From assembly GCA_958295915.1 (NCBI GenBank), contig OY282381.1:2812722-2876721 (forward strand): a stretch of 64,000 nt of DNA, given 5' to 3'. Shown piece after piece: positions 1-8,094 of this stretch. A program made the position numbers and the translations under genes. The DNA is from an uncultured Caldilineaceae bacterium (GTDB lineage: Bacteria > Chloroflexota > Anaerolineae > Caldilineales > Caldilineaceae). Each line of letters begins with the position of its first letter. Within the stretch, counting starts at the first letter, position 1. The notes beneath the pieces were generated by a model that saw nothing but the letters and a program-made list of their open reading frames with translations, searched no databases and had not been told where the DNA came from.

Positions 1-2
1 CC

Positions 3-1154
3 AGGACAGACGCTGATGCGGAGAAGATCATCTACATCGGCGGCGCTGTCAGTGAAACTGGCAAATACGCCCGGGAGGGCCAAGACACCCGTCAGGGTTA
101 CGGAGTCTGGCTGGACTGGGTAAACAATGAGTACGGCGGTATCAAAATCGCGAACCATCGCTATAAAGTCGAGCTTGTGATGTACGATGATGAGGGTGAT
201 CCGGACACGACTGCCCGGCTGGTGGAACGCCTCATCAACGAGGACCGAGTCGACTTCCTCTTGGGTCCGTATAGTTCCACCTTGACTCAGAGCGCCAGTG
301 CGATTGCGGAAAAGTACGGCAAAATCATGATTGAGGGCAACGGGGCCGCTGAAACACTCTTTGAACGGGGCTTCCAAAACCTGTTTGCCGTGTTGACGCC
401 TGCGGGGAATTATACCCAATCCGCACTGCAGATGCTGGCGGCAAAGGGCGCCAAAACAGTCGTCATCGCCTACGAAGACACTGCTTTCCCCACGAGTGTA
501 GCCGAGGGCGCCCAGCGTTGGGCGGCAGAGTATGGCCTGGAGTTGCTGGGCGTGGAAACCTACCCGAAAGACGTGGCTGATGTGAGCGGTATCATATCCA
601 AATTCAAGCGACTGGAGGCGGATGTTTTCATAGGTGGCGGTCACTTTAACGATGCCGTTCTCTTTATCCGGGCGGCCAAAGAGCTGGACTTCAACCCCAA
701 GGCAATGGTGATCACGGTCGGCCCGAGCAATCCGAAACTGGTCGCAGAGGTCGGCGTAGATGCCGAATATATAATTGGCCCCACCCAGTGGGAAGCGTCG
801 ATGAACTACGCAGACGAGTACTTCGGCTCTGCATCCGACTATGCAGCGCGCTATCGGGAAATGTGGGACGAATCGCCCACCTACCAGGCTGCAGAATCGA
901 CGGCCACAGCCTTAGCCCTGCATCTGGCCATTGAGGAGGCCAACTCCTTAGATACGGATGCTGTGCGGGAAGCCCTGCGCAATCTGGATGTGGTCACATT
1001 CTACGGACCCATCGATTTTGATGAAACGGGCAAGAACGCAAGCAAACCGATGGGCGCAATTCAGATCCAAGGCGGCGAGATTCTGGTGGTGGCGCCGGGC
1101 AACGCCGCTGTCGCCGACCTGCTCTACCCGGCCCCGGCCTGGAAAGATCGCTGA
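3..1154 (+). CDS. Branched-chain amino acid type ABC transporter, substrate-binding protein (5' partial)
   Basis: Extracytoplasmic solute receptor of the LivJ/LivK (periplasmic-binding type I) family. The frame is open from base 3 with no start codon, so signal peptide and N-terminus lie outside the window; 383 residues are visible. Family features seen: the N-terminal IYIGGAVSETGKYA segment, VMYDDEGDP, and DFLLGPYSSTLTQSASAIAEK, followed by the second lobe with a GGGHFNDAVLFIRAAKELDF segment. It is followed 27 bases later by a LivH permease and then LivM, LivG and LivF, a complete importer operon. Substrate is inferred from family only: branched-chain amino acids, amides or other small carboxylates are all possible. 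No regulatory site is visible because the promoter is outside the window. Confidence 0.9.
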   Translation, partial: RTDADAEKIIYIGGAVSETGKYAREGQDTRQGYGVWLDWVNNEYGGIKIANHRYKVELVMYDDEGDPDTTARLVERLINEDRVDFLLGPYSSTLTQSASAIAEKYGKIMIEGNGAAETLFERGFQNLFAVLTPAGNYTQSALQMLAAKGAKTVVIAYEDTAFPTSVAEGAQRWAAEYGLELLGVETYPKDVADVSGIISKFKRLEADVFIGGGHFNDAVLFIRAAKELDFNPKAMVITVGPSNPKLVAEVGVDAEYIIGPTQWEASMNYADEYFGSASDYAARYREMWDESPTYQAAESTATALALHLAIEEANSLDTDAVREALRNLDVVTFYGPIDFDETGKNASKPMGAIQIQGGEILVVAPGNAAVADLLYPAPAWKDR

Positions 1155-1181
1155 TTCAGAGATTCGTCTCTGGCTACACCT

Positions 1182-2072
1182 ATGGACCAATTTCTGCAAG
1201 CTCTTGTTAGCGGGCTGCTGCTGGGCGGTTTCTACGCGGTGATGGCGCTGGGACTCTCCGTTATCTGGGGCGTGATGGGCGTGATCAATCTGGCTCACGG
1301 TGAATTCCTGATGATCGGCGCGTATATGGCTTGGGGACTGTTCCGCTTCTTCGGACTGGATCCGTTCGCTTCGCTTCTGCTGATTCTGCCGCTGATGTTC
1401 CTGGTCGGGTATCTGTTGCAGATCATTCTCATCAACCGCATTGTCGAACGCCCCTACCTGATGGCCTTGCTGGTCACGTTTGGCGTCTCTATCGCCCTGG
1501 CCAATACCTTCAAAATTCTGTTCACATCGGACCCCCGCAACGTGCCGGTGGTCTACAACGGCTCTATGCAACTGGTCGGTATCACCTTTCCCATCGTCAA
1601 GACGATCATCTTCTTCGTGGCTCTGCTCAGTATGATCTGCTTGCAGATCTTCCTGCAACGAAGCCGTCTGGGCAAGTCGATCCGCGCCACAGCCCAGAAC
1701 AAAAACGCCGCCCGCATCGTCGGCGTGGACATCAACCGAGTCTACGCCATCACAGCCGGCCTTTGCATTGCCCTGACAGCCGCTGCAGGCGCAATGATCA
1801 GCCCGACCCAGGCGATCTTTCCGTTTATGGGGCCTCCCTTCACCTTGAAGGCCTTTACCATTACTGCACTGGGCGGTTTGGGACGGATCCCCGGCGCGCT
1901 GCTGGGTGGGATCATTTTGGGCATCACGGAAATACTCGTGTCCACGTACGTGCAGGGCATCGGCACAAATCTGGGCATCGTCACCAGTTTTGCGCTCTTA
2001 GTCCTGATTCTGGTGTTGCGCCCTCAGGGGCTTTTGGGCGGCTTGCGTCCGCTGGACGCGGAGGCCGAGTGA
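1182..2072 (+). CDS. livH: Branched-chain amino acid type ABC permease LivH
   Basis: Integral membrane permease, 296 aa, usual length for LivH. Multiple hydrophobic helices are visible, with the family segment GVINLAHGEFLMIGAY near residues 30-46 and the cytoplasmic coupling region near ALGGLGRIPGALLGGIILG. The ATG is preceded by a short spacer after the binding-protein gene. Its TGA stop overlaps the ATG of livM by one base, indicating translational coupling. It pairs with LivM to form the transmembrane channel. The family is secure; the exact transported solute is not shown by sequence. Confidence 0.93.
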   Translation: MDQFLQALVSGLLLGGFYAVMALGLSVIWGVMGVINLAHGEFLMIGAYMAWGLFRFFGLDPFASLLLILPLMFLVGYLLQIILINRIVERPYLMALLVTFGVSIALANTFKILFTSDPRNVPVVYNGSMQLVGITFPIVKTIIFFVALLSMICLQIFLQRSRLGKSIRATAQNKNAARIVGVDINRVYAITAGLCIALTAAAGAMISPTQAIFPFMGPPFTLKAFTITALGGLGRIPGALLGGIILGITEILVSTYVQGIGTNLGIVTSFALLVLILVLRPQGLLGGLRPLDAEAE

Positions 2073-3082
2073 TGATCGCAAAAGTGCGCCGACTGCCCCG
2101 CTTCTTCGGCGCCTGGGTCGGGTTGACGCTCTGGCTGCTGTTGATGCTGCTGTTGGCTTTGTACCCATACACTGGCGTTTCCAGCTTGACACTCTTCGTT
2201 GGCAGTCAGGTTTTTGTGCTGGTGACTTTGGCCTCCAATTGGAATCTTATTGGCGGCCTGACCGGCTACGTGGACTTCGGCCATGCGGTCTTTTTCGGCA
2301 TCGGCGCCTATGTGATGGGCATTTTGGTGACCCATTTGCCGCTCCTGATCTCCCCAGAGTGGAGTTTCTGGCAGGCTCTGCCGATCAGCGGGGTTGCCGC
2401 GGCCGTTTTCGCTCTGCTGATCGGCCTGCCGACCTTACGCCTCAAAGGCCCTTATTTTTCAATCGCAATGCTGGGCACGTTTGTGGTTACGCGGGAGATC
2501 GTGCGGGTGTTGCGCCCGCTTACCGGCGGCGGTAGTGGGCTGAGTCTGCCGCCGATCCTCAACCGTCTGGGCGACTACTATCTGATGTTGGGGGTGATGG
2601 GTCTGGTGGTGGCGATTATATGGTGGATCCACCGCAGTGAATTCGGCCAGAGTCTCATCGCCATCCGCGAGGACGAAATCGGCGCGGAGATGCGAGGCAT
2701 TAACACCACGCTGCACAAAATCGTCGCCTTTATGATCGCTGCGTTTTTCACAGGGATTGTGGGAGGATTTTGGGCCTGGCAGAACACGGTTATCGATCCG
2801 GATGTGGTCTTCATTGAAGCCCGCACAGTCGAGATGGTGATGATGTCCATGCTGGGCGGCCTGGGCACGGTGTGGGGACCACCCTTGGGCGCAGTGATCA
2901 TCTACTTTTTGCAGGATGTCGTCTGGGGGAATCTGTTCGGCGTGCATCTGCTGGTACTTGGGGTGTTGCTGGTGTTGTTGGCGCTCTTCCTGCCGGAGGG
3001 CATCCTCGGCGCGCTGGAGGACCGTAGTAGCACATCAATCGGGCGGCTTCTGGGCCGAGTCACCAGTCGGGGGAGAAATTGA
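2072..3082 (+). CDS. livM: Branched-chain amino acid type ABC permease LivM
   Basis: Second permease subunit, 336 aa. The reading frame is open far upstream, but the real start is the ATG at 2072, which shares its A with the TGA stop of livH. Family features: TGYVDFGHAVFFGIGAYVMG near residue 65, a run of hydrophobic helices, the MRGINTTLHKIVAF segment and the coupling region MLGGLGTVWGPPLGA near the C-terminus. Its 3' end overlaps the TTG start of livG by four bases. Together with LivH it forms the pore of the importer encoded by this operon. Confidence 0.92.
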   Translation: MIAKVRRLPRFFGAWVGLTLWLLLMLLLALYPYTGVSSLTLFVGSQVFVLVTLASNWNLIGGLTGYVDFGHAVFFGIGAYVMGILVTHLPLLISPEWSFWQALPISGVAAAVFALLIGLPTLRLKGPYFSIAMLGTFVVTREIVRVLRPLTGGGSGLSLPPILNRLGDYYLMLGVMGLVVAIIWWIHRSEFGQSLIAIREDEIGAEMRGINTTLHKIVAFMIAAFFTGIVGGFWAWQNTVIDPDVVFIEARTVEMVMMSMLGGLGTVWGPPLGAVIIYFLQDVVWGNLFGVHLLVLGVLLVLLALFLPEGILGALEDRSSTSIGRLLGRVTSRGRN

Positions 3083-3834
3083 TAGCGGATACGACTGAAC
3101 AGCCCCTACTGGAGGGGCGCAACGTTTCCAAATATTTTGGCGGATTGGCCGCTGTCAATAATGTGGATTTCGCAGTCTGTCCCGGCGAAATCGTCGGTTT
3201 GGTCGGCCCCAACGGCAGCGGCAAGACGACTCTTTTCGACTGCCTGAGCCGCTTGCAGAAGATCGACAGCGGACAGATATTGTTCAAAGGCCAGGATGTG
3301 ACCCGCGCTCGTCCCTATCAGATCGCCAGGATGGGGCTGGCCCGGACGTTCCAAGTGATTCGCGTCTACCGTAAAATGACCGTTCTCAAAAATATGCTGA
3401 TCAGCCACCAATGGAAGGATAGATCGATCCTCCGCATGCTTCAGCCCAGCCATGTCAACACCGAACGCCGCGCCCGCGAATTACTCGACTTTCTGCAGAT
3501 CGCGCACTTGACCGACGCGCAGGCGGGGCATCTATCGGGCGGACAGCGCCGTCTGCTGGAGATCGGTATGGCCCTGATGCCCGATCCCGACATTATGCTG
3601 CTGGATGAAGCCACGTCCGGCGTCAATCCGACACTCATCGAAACGATCAAAGATCGTCTGCGCGTCTTAAACGCCCAGGGAAAGACCTTTCTCCTCATTG
3701 AGCATAACATCAACTTCATCGTCGATCTCTGCAGTCGGGTCTACGTGCTCAACCACGGCGAAAAGTTGGCCGAAGGCACGCCCCAAGAGATTATAGAGAA
3801 TGAAGCGGTGATCGATGCGTATTTTGGGTCTTGA
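3079..3834 (+). CDS. livG: Branched-chain amino acid type ABC ATPase LivG
   Basis: Cytoplasmic ATPase, 251 aa. Walker A GPNGSGKTT (about residues 43-51), signature LSGGQRRLLEIG, Walker B IMLLDEATSGVNP and the H-loop LLIEHNINF are all intact. The start is TTG at 3079, chosen because a purine-rich GGGGGAGA lies just upstream and the start overlaps the livM stop by four bases. The C-terminal extension ending in EIIENEAVIDAYFGS is typical of the LivG subgroup, as is the extra segment after the Walker A region. It should heterodimerise with LivF encoded next. Confidence 0.94.
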   Translation: MIADTTEQPLLEGRNVSKYFGGLAAVNNVDFAVCPGEIVGLVGPNGSGKTTLFDCLSRLQKIDSGQILFKGQDVTRARPYQIARMGLARTFQVIRVYRKMTVLKNMLISHQWKDRSILRMLQPSHVNTERRARELLDFLQIAHLTDAQAGHLSGGQRRLLEIGMALMPDPDIMLLDEATSGVNPTLIETIKDRLRVLNAQGKTFLLIEHNINFIVDLCSRVYVLNHGEKLAEGTPQEIIENEAVIDAYFGS

Positions 3835-3836
3835 TT

Positions 3837-4559
3837 ATGTCTGCGCCACTCCTTTCCGTCTACGACCTCTATGCAGGGTATCAGGATTTCGACATTCTGA
3901 AAGGTATCGATCTGGAGGTGCATCCCGGCGAAATCGTGTGTGTCATCGGTCCGAACGGCGCTGGCAAATCAACGGTTTTCAAGGCTATTTACGGCTTTGT
4001 GAAAGTGCGCCAAGGAGCGGTGCGCTTCGACGGGCAGGAGATCACCAATGCCCGGCCTCGGGATGTACTGAACGCTGGCATCTCCATTGTGCCCCAGTTA
4101 CGCAGCGTCTTTCCGCAGATGACAGTCATGGAAAATCTGGAAATGGGCATGTATCTGGAAAAGAACCAAACGCGCGTCCGCCGACGCATCCAATACATTC
4201 TGGACCTATTCCCACGACTCGGGGAACGACGGGCACAGATGGCCGGCACGATGTCCGGAGGCGAACAGCGTATGCTGGAGATCGGTCGGGCCCTGATGCT
4301 GGAACCGAAAATGGTGATGATGGACGAGCCTAGCGCCGGCCTCGCTCCGTTGATTATCCGCACGATCTTCGAGAACATTCAACGGCTCAATCGGGAGATC
4401 GGCCTGACTGTCCTGATGATCGAGCAGAACGCTCGCCAGGGGCTGGAAGCCAGCCACCGAGGGTATGTGCTGGAATTGGGGCGCAACGCCTATGAAGGCC
4501 CCGCGCGGGCATTGCTGGACAACCGCGATGTGCGCCGTGCCTTCCTCGGCGGCCAGTAG
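3837..4559 (+). CDS. livF: Branched-chain amino acid type ABC ATPase LivF
   Basis: Second ATPase subunit, 240 aa from the ATG at 3837; an in-frame TTG at 3831 overlapping the livG stop is an alternative start. Walker A GPNGAGKST, signature MSGGEQRMLEIGRAL, Walker B MVMMDEPSAGLAP and the H-loop MIEQNARQGLEASH are present. The C-terminal YVLELGRNAYEGPARALLDNRDVRRAFLG is characteristic of LivF. It closes the liv operon; the next gene (thyX) follows 34 bases later on the same strand and may be co-transcribed. Confidence 0.93.
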   Translation: MSAPLLSVYDLYAGYQDFDILKGIDLEVHPGEIVCVIGPNGAGKSTVFKAIYGFVKVRQGAVRFDGQEITNARPRDVLNAGISIVPQLRSVFPQMTVMENLEMGMYLEKNQTRVRRRIQYILDLFPRLGERRAQMAGTMSGGEQRMLEIGRALMLEPKMVMMDEPSAGLAPLIIRTIFENIQRLNREIGLTVLMIEQNARQGLEASHRGYVLELGRNAYEGPARALLDNRDVRRAFLGGQ

Positions 4560-4593
4560 TTCAATATAAGCAGGCTCTAGCCTGCGCAGGACA

Positions 4594-5763
4594 ATGGACA
4601 TTGAACTTGTAGCCTACTCACAGGCCAATCCGGCGCTCAATCCCGCTGATCTGCTCGAAATGAGCGATCTGGCGACGATCTGGAACGGGGCTGGCGCCTT
4701 TCCCGAAAACATCATCGAATATGCCGGGCGGGTCTGTTATCGCAGCACCCATCGCATGGGCGCCGCGCCGCGATTTATCATCAACCGCGTGAAGGAAGGG
4801 CACGAGGACATCATCGAACATATCGTGGCGACGGTGCGGGTGCGCAACAGCGAAGACCCTTTACGCTGGCGTATACGCAACCGCCATTGCGAGGTGACAC
4901 AGGAATCTGATGGCAGCTGGCTTGTCAGTGGCAACACCCGAGTCTGGCTGGATCTGTTTCGCCAGGGGCTCGGCCTGCCTGCCCTTCCATTCTTGCAAGC
5001 GATTGCGCCCAAAGTCTACGCAGAACTTGCCGACAGCGCATCGATCCCGCCGGCGCCGATCATGCCCACGCCAGAGAAGGTTGTATTGCGCGCCACTGAG
5101 GGGCGCGACTACGCAATACACAATAATCATATAAATCACAGTTCGCAATTCGACCGGCACGCCCTTCGTCCACGCGAGGAAAGTCCCTTGCGGGTGACGC
5201 TCCTGGCCTTCACCCAGCCGGCCTTGGAGGACGCGGAGGCCCAGCTTCATCACGGGTCTGCGACATTTTTCTTCGAAGGGATCAGTCGCGCCTGCACGCA
5301 TCAACTGGTGCGTCATCGCCTGGCCAGCTTCAGTCAGGAGAGCCAACGGTACGTCGGCTTAGACAAAGGTGGGTGGAAGGTAATTATCCCCCCGGATATT
5401 GAAGGAAACGAGAAAACCGAAGCCAGGTTGAATGAAGCCTGGGACTACTTGCAACAGCTCTATCAGGAGTTGCGACAGATGGGCGTTCGCAAGGAGGATG
5501 CCCGCTTCCTGCTGCCCAACGCTACCGAGACCCGCATCGTCACGACCATGAACTTTGCCGCCTGGAGCCACTTCCTGTGGCTGCGTGCTGTAGACAAAGC
5601 GGCCCAGTGGGAGATCCGACGCCTTGGCCAACTCGTGCTGGAGATGCTCTACAGCATTGCTCCTGCTGTCTTCCAGGAACATTGGGACGTATACCAGGAC
5701 AAGTTCGTCACGCCCATGCAAAGGGCTGAATCGACTCCCGCGCTGGGGAGATTGGATCCGTAA
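4594..5763 (+). CDS. thyX: FAD-dependent thymidylate synthase ThyX, unusually long
   Basis: Flavin-dependent methylation of dUMP to dTMP. The catalytic half is residues about 195-389, with the ThyX signature [14 protein letters not shown] at 240-253 preceded by [15 protein letters not shown]. The protein is 389 aa, against about 220-250 usually. Residues 40-145 hold a second, degenerate ThyX-like stretch ([21 protein letters not shown], then [12 protein letters not shown]) lacking the RHR motif, so the protein may be a pseudo-tandem fusion; alternatively it is one domain split by an insertion. The linker (about 160-190) is encoded by an R1 repeat and an R2-like fragment. Start ATG follows livF by 34 bases. 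Confidence 0.9.
   Translation: MDIELVAYSQANPALNPADLLEMSDLATIWNGAGAFPENIIEYAGRVCYRSTHRMGAAPRFIINRVKEGHEDIIEHIVATVRVRNSEDPLRWRIRNRHCEVTQESDGSWLVSGNTRVWLDLFRQGLGLPALPFLQAIAPKVYAELADSASIPPAPIMPTPEKVVLRATEGRDYAIHNNHINHSSQFDRHALRPREESPLRVTLLAFTQPALEDAEAQLHHGSATFFFEGISRACTHQLVRHRLASFSQESQRYVGLDKGGWKVIIPPDIEGNEKTEARLNEAWDYLQQLYQELRQMGVRKEDARFLLPNATETRIVTTMNFAAWSHFLWLRAVDKAAQWEIRRLGQLVLEMLYSIAPAVFQEHWDVYQDKFVTPMQRAESTPALGRLDP
5079..5110 (+). repeat. R1 repeat copy inside thyX
   Basis: Matches the R1 consensus (TTGTATTGCGCGCCACTG then a GGGCGCGAC arm; CGCGCC and GGCGCG form a hairpin). It is read in frame as [11 protein letters not shown] in the ThyX linker, and is followed by AATCATATAAATCA, resembling an R2 end. 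Confidence 0.75.
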
Positions 5764-5783
5764 ACCAGAAACCAGAAAAACGT

Positions 5784-7070
5784 ATGCAAAGACAGTTCGA
5801 ACGCTTTCAAAACAGAACGGCCCGTGTCGCGGTGCTCGGTCTGGGTTATGTGGGTTTGTCTTTGGCAGTTGCTTTTGCTGAAACCGGCTATGAGGTTGTC
5901 GGTATCGATCTGAATGCGGACAAAGTCGATGCGGTGAATAGGGGCCACTCGTACATCGATGACGTTTCCAGCGCTGCGCTGCGGTCCGTAGGCGAGCGGC
6001 TGCGGGCCACCAGAGAATACAGGGTTTTAACCGAGTGTGACGCTGTCTCCATCTGTTTGCCGACGCCCCTAAACAAAACCGGTGATCCGGATATTTCCTA
6101 CATTCTCTCCGCAGCCCAGGAAATCGGCCGCTATCTGCATGCGGGCCTGACTATCATCCTTGAATCCACTACGTATCCTGGCACGACAACGGAAGTGTTG
6201 CTGCCCCTGCTGGAAGCTGCCGGCCAGCCGCAGGGATTGACAGTTGGGCAGAGTTTTTTTGTGGCGTTTTCGCCGGAACGGGTGGATCCTGGACGCACAG
6301 ACTGGACGATTCAGACGACGCCTAAAGTCATCGCCGGGGTAACGGAGAACTGCCTGGCGGTGGCCCAAGCTTACTATGGGCAGGTTTTCCAGACGCTTGT
6401 GCCCGTCTCCTCTCCAGAGACAGCGGAAATGGTGAAGTTGTTTGAGAATACCTTTCGCTTCGTCAACATTGCTCTTGCGAATGAACTGCTACTGATGTGT
6501 GACAAACTGGGCCTGGATGCCTGGGAAGCATTGAACGCGGCCGCTACGAAACCCTTCGGTTTTATAAAGTTTACACCGGGACCGGGCCTAGGGGGGCACT
6601 GTATTCCTGTCGATCCCCATTATCTTTCCTGGAAGCTGAAATCGGTCAAGTACAACGCCCGTTTCATTGAGCTGGCCAGCGAGATCAACACGAGCATGCC
6701 ATCCTATTGGGCGCAAAAAGTGCAGGATGCGCTCAATGACACGGGCAAGGCTGTTAACGGCAGCCGGGTATTGGTTCTGGGAGTCGCCTATAAGCCGAAT
6801 ATCTCCGATGTACGGGAGTCGCCGGCTATCGATATCCTGCAACTCCTGTTGGGAAAAGGGGCAGATGCCGTCTATCATGACCCATACATTCCATCTCTGG
6901 TCGATCAGGGAATCGTCCTCTCTTCCGTTGCGGATCTCAGCAGCGAGGTTCAGAAAGCCGACTGTGTGGTGATCGTCACCGATCACAGCGTTTACGATTG
7001 GACTGCTATCGCGGAAGGCGCGGCGATACTCATCGATACCCGCCACGTCCTGCCCTATGCGGAGAGTTGA
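5784..7070 (+). CDS. Nucleotide sugar dehydrogenase, UDP-N-acetylhexosamine 6-dehydrogenase type
   Basis: NAD-dependent four-electron oxidation of a UDP-sugar C6 alcohol to the uronate, feeding surface polysaccharide synthesis. 428 aa, three domains in order: N-terminal Rossmann domain with GLGYVGLSLAVAFAETG at about 19-35, central dimerisation domain, and C-terminal UDP-binding domain from about 315. The active-site loop GPGLGGHCIPVDPHY with Cys273 is the form of WbpA-type UDP-GlcNAc dehydrogenases, unlike the GFGGSCFPKD form of UDP-glucose dehydrogenases. It starts 20 bases after thyX across a short CCAGAAACCAGAAA tract. No other polysaccharide gene is adjacent. The exact sugar is inferred. 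Confidence 0.88.
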   Translation: MQRQFERFQNRTARVAVLGLGYVGLSLAVAFAETGYEVVGIDLNADKVDAVNRGHSYIDDVSSAALRSVGERLRATREYRVLTECDAVSICLPTPLNKTGDPDISYILSAAQEIGRYLHAGLTIILESTTYPGTTTEVLLPLLEAAGQPQGLTVGQSFFVAFSPERVDPGRTDWTIQTTPKVIAGVTENCLAVAQAYYGQVFQTLVPVSSPETAEMVKLFENTFRFVNIALANELLLMCDKLGLDAWEALNAAATKPFGFIKFTPGPGLGGHCIPVDPHYLSWKLKSVKYNARFIELASEINTSMPSYWAQKVQDALNDTGKAVNGSRVLVLGVAYKPNISDVRESPAIDILQLLLGKGADAVYHDPYIPSLVDQGIVLSSVADLSSEVQKADCVVIVTDHSVYDWTAIAEGAAILIDTRHVLPYAES

Positions 7071-7118
7071 AAGCGCATCCGCCTCCGAAAAAGCGCAATG
7101 TCGCCAGGACGCGATGCC

Positions 7119-7158
7119 GCTGAGAAAGATATACTTGTGCAGTTAAGTATATAATTCC
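7119..7158 (+). mobile_element. Solo transposon end matching the right end of the TnpB element
   Basis: About 40 bp almost identical to the right end of the element at 58958-60349: GCTGAGAAA, then ATATACTTGTGCAGTTAAGT and ATATAATTCC. ATATACTT and AAGTATAT are complementary arms of a hairpin. No partner end was seen nearby. It abuts the IS630 remnant, whose stop lies 7 bases beyond, so this is a relic or non-autonomous fragment of the same element family. Confidence 0.7.
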
Positions 7159-7164
7159 TAAAGT

Positions 7165-7599
7165 TTAGCGTATGCCATGTGTCCGTAATATCTGGCGGAT
7201 GGTTTCGACGGAGATCTGATCGACGATTGCGTCATCGATCAGATACTTTCGTAGCCGTTGCAGCGACCACTGCTGGAACGGCAATTTTAGTGAGAGGGGA
7301 TCAGCGGAGGCAATGTCAACGATCTCCTGCCGCTGCTCGTCTGTAAATACAGGAGGACGCCCGGGCGACTTGCCGCTACGCAGACCGTCGAGACCATGCG
7401 TGTTAAAGCGATGGATCCATTTCCGCACGTTGATCGGATGCAGATCGACCTCTCGGCTAATGTCCTGGACCTTGTGTCTCTGAGCGGAAAGGAGGATGAT
7501 CATCAGACGCTGGATCGAGACATCATTCTCTGTTTTCTGGATTATGCGCTCCAGCTCCTCCCATTCTTCCTCCTTTAATTTTCGAACATAGAGTGCCAT
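7165..7599 (-). pseudogene. IS630-family transposase, N-terminal helix-turn-helix part only
   Basis: 144 aa with the IS630/Tc1-type DNA-binding region: [20 protein letters not shown] helix, then [20 protein letters not shown] (helix-turn-helix) and the linker [23 protein letters not shown]. The catalytic DDE half that should follow after [12 protein letters not shown] is missing: the frame stops and the sequence runs at once into the solo transposon end at 7119-7158. It could be orfA of a two-frame IS630, but no orfB is present, so it is treated as a truncated, non-functional copy. The ATG is followed by [13 protein letters not shown], a normal N-terminus. Confidence 0.8.
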
Positions 7600-7621
7600 G
7601 AATTTTCTCCAAACTCCGGAA

Positions 7622-7694
7622 AGTTTCTAGTTTTCCGTTTCGAGTCACTGCAGTCCACTGACTACTGGAAACTGACAACGAAAAACGAATATCC
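7622..7694. repeat. R4-type intergenic tract
   Basis: Tract of GTTTCTAGTTTTCCGTTTCG, CACTGCAGTCCACTGACTAC and GGAAACTGACAACGAAAAAC units. The same vocabulary recurs between many gene pairs in this window and not inside genes. Confidence 0.55.
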
Positions 7695-8018
7695 CTACAA
7701 CTGAAAAGTGCGGTTGTTGTCCTCCACAACCCTTTGTTTATAATTGGTCACGTACATCAGAAGTTTGCTGTGCAGGTTCTTCCAGATCTCGCTCTGAAGA
7801 ATCGCCTGAAGCCGTTCCAAATTGGACACCTCGCCAATCGTCAGCATTTGCGACCCATTTCCATAGATGGTATACCAGACTTCGGCAGGCTCGATTTCCA
7901 ACCGCATAAGTCCCGGGACGAATTCACGCATGATAAACTCAAAATAGGGTTGTTCATGTCCCATTTTGATGTCCCACTGCATCAACAAACGTACCATATA
8001 TACCCTGTACTCAACCAC
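7695..8018 (-). CDS. Small conserved-looking protein, unknown function
   Basis: 107 aa, begins MVEYRVYMVRLLMQWDIKMG, with a predicted alternation of strands and helices and the segments FVPGLMRLEIEPAEVWYTIYG and IGEVSNLERLQAILQSEIWKNL. The pattern resembles a dimeric alpha-beta barrel (ferredoxin-like) fold, but no catalytic motif can be named. It is divergent from the large secreted protein at 8095; the about 75 bases between the two starts could hold promoters for both. Function unknown. Codon use looks like that of neighbouring genes, so the gene is probably real. Confidence 0.6.
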   Translation of the reverse strand: MVEYRVYMVRLLMQWDIKMGHEQPYFEFIMREFVPGLMRLEIEPAEVWYTIYGNGSQMLTIGEVSNLERLQAILQSEIWKNLHSKLLMYVTNYKQRVVEDNNRTFQL

Positions 8019-8094
8019 CCCGCTTCTACATTGAGGAGTGAAACGTGAGGAGCGAGAGGTGTTTCTCTCTTCCCTGTTTTCTCTTTTCCAAGGG

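Noticed and set aside
1331..2071. Upstream extension of the livM frame through livH
   Set aside because: livH occupies this region in another frame with clear family motifs; livM starts at 2072.
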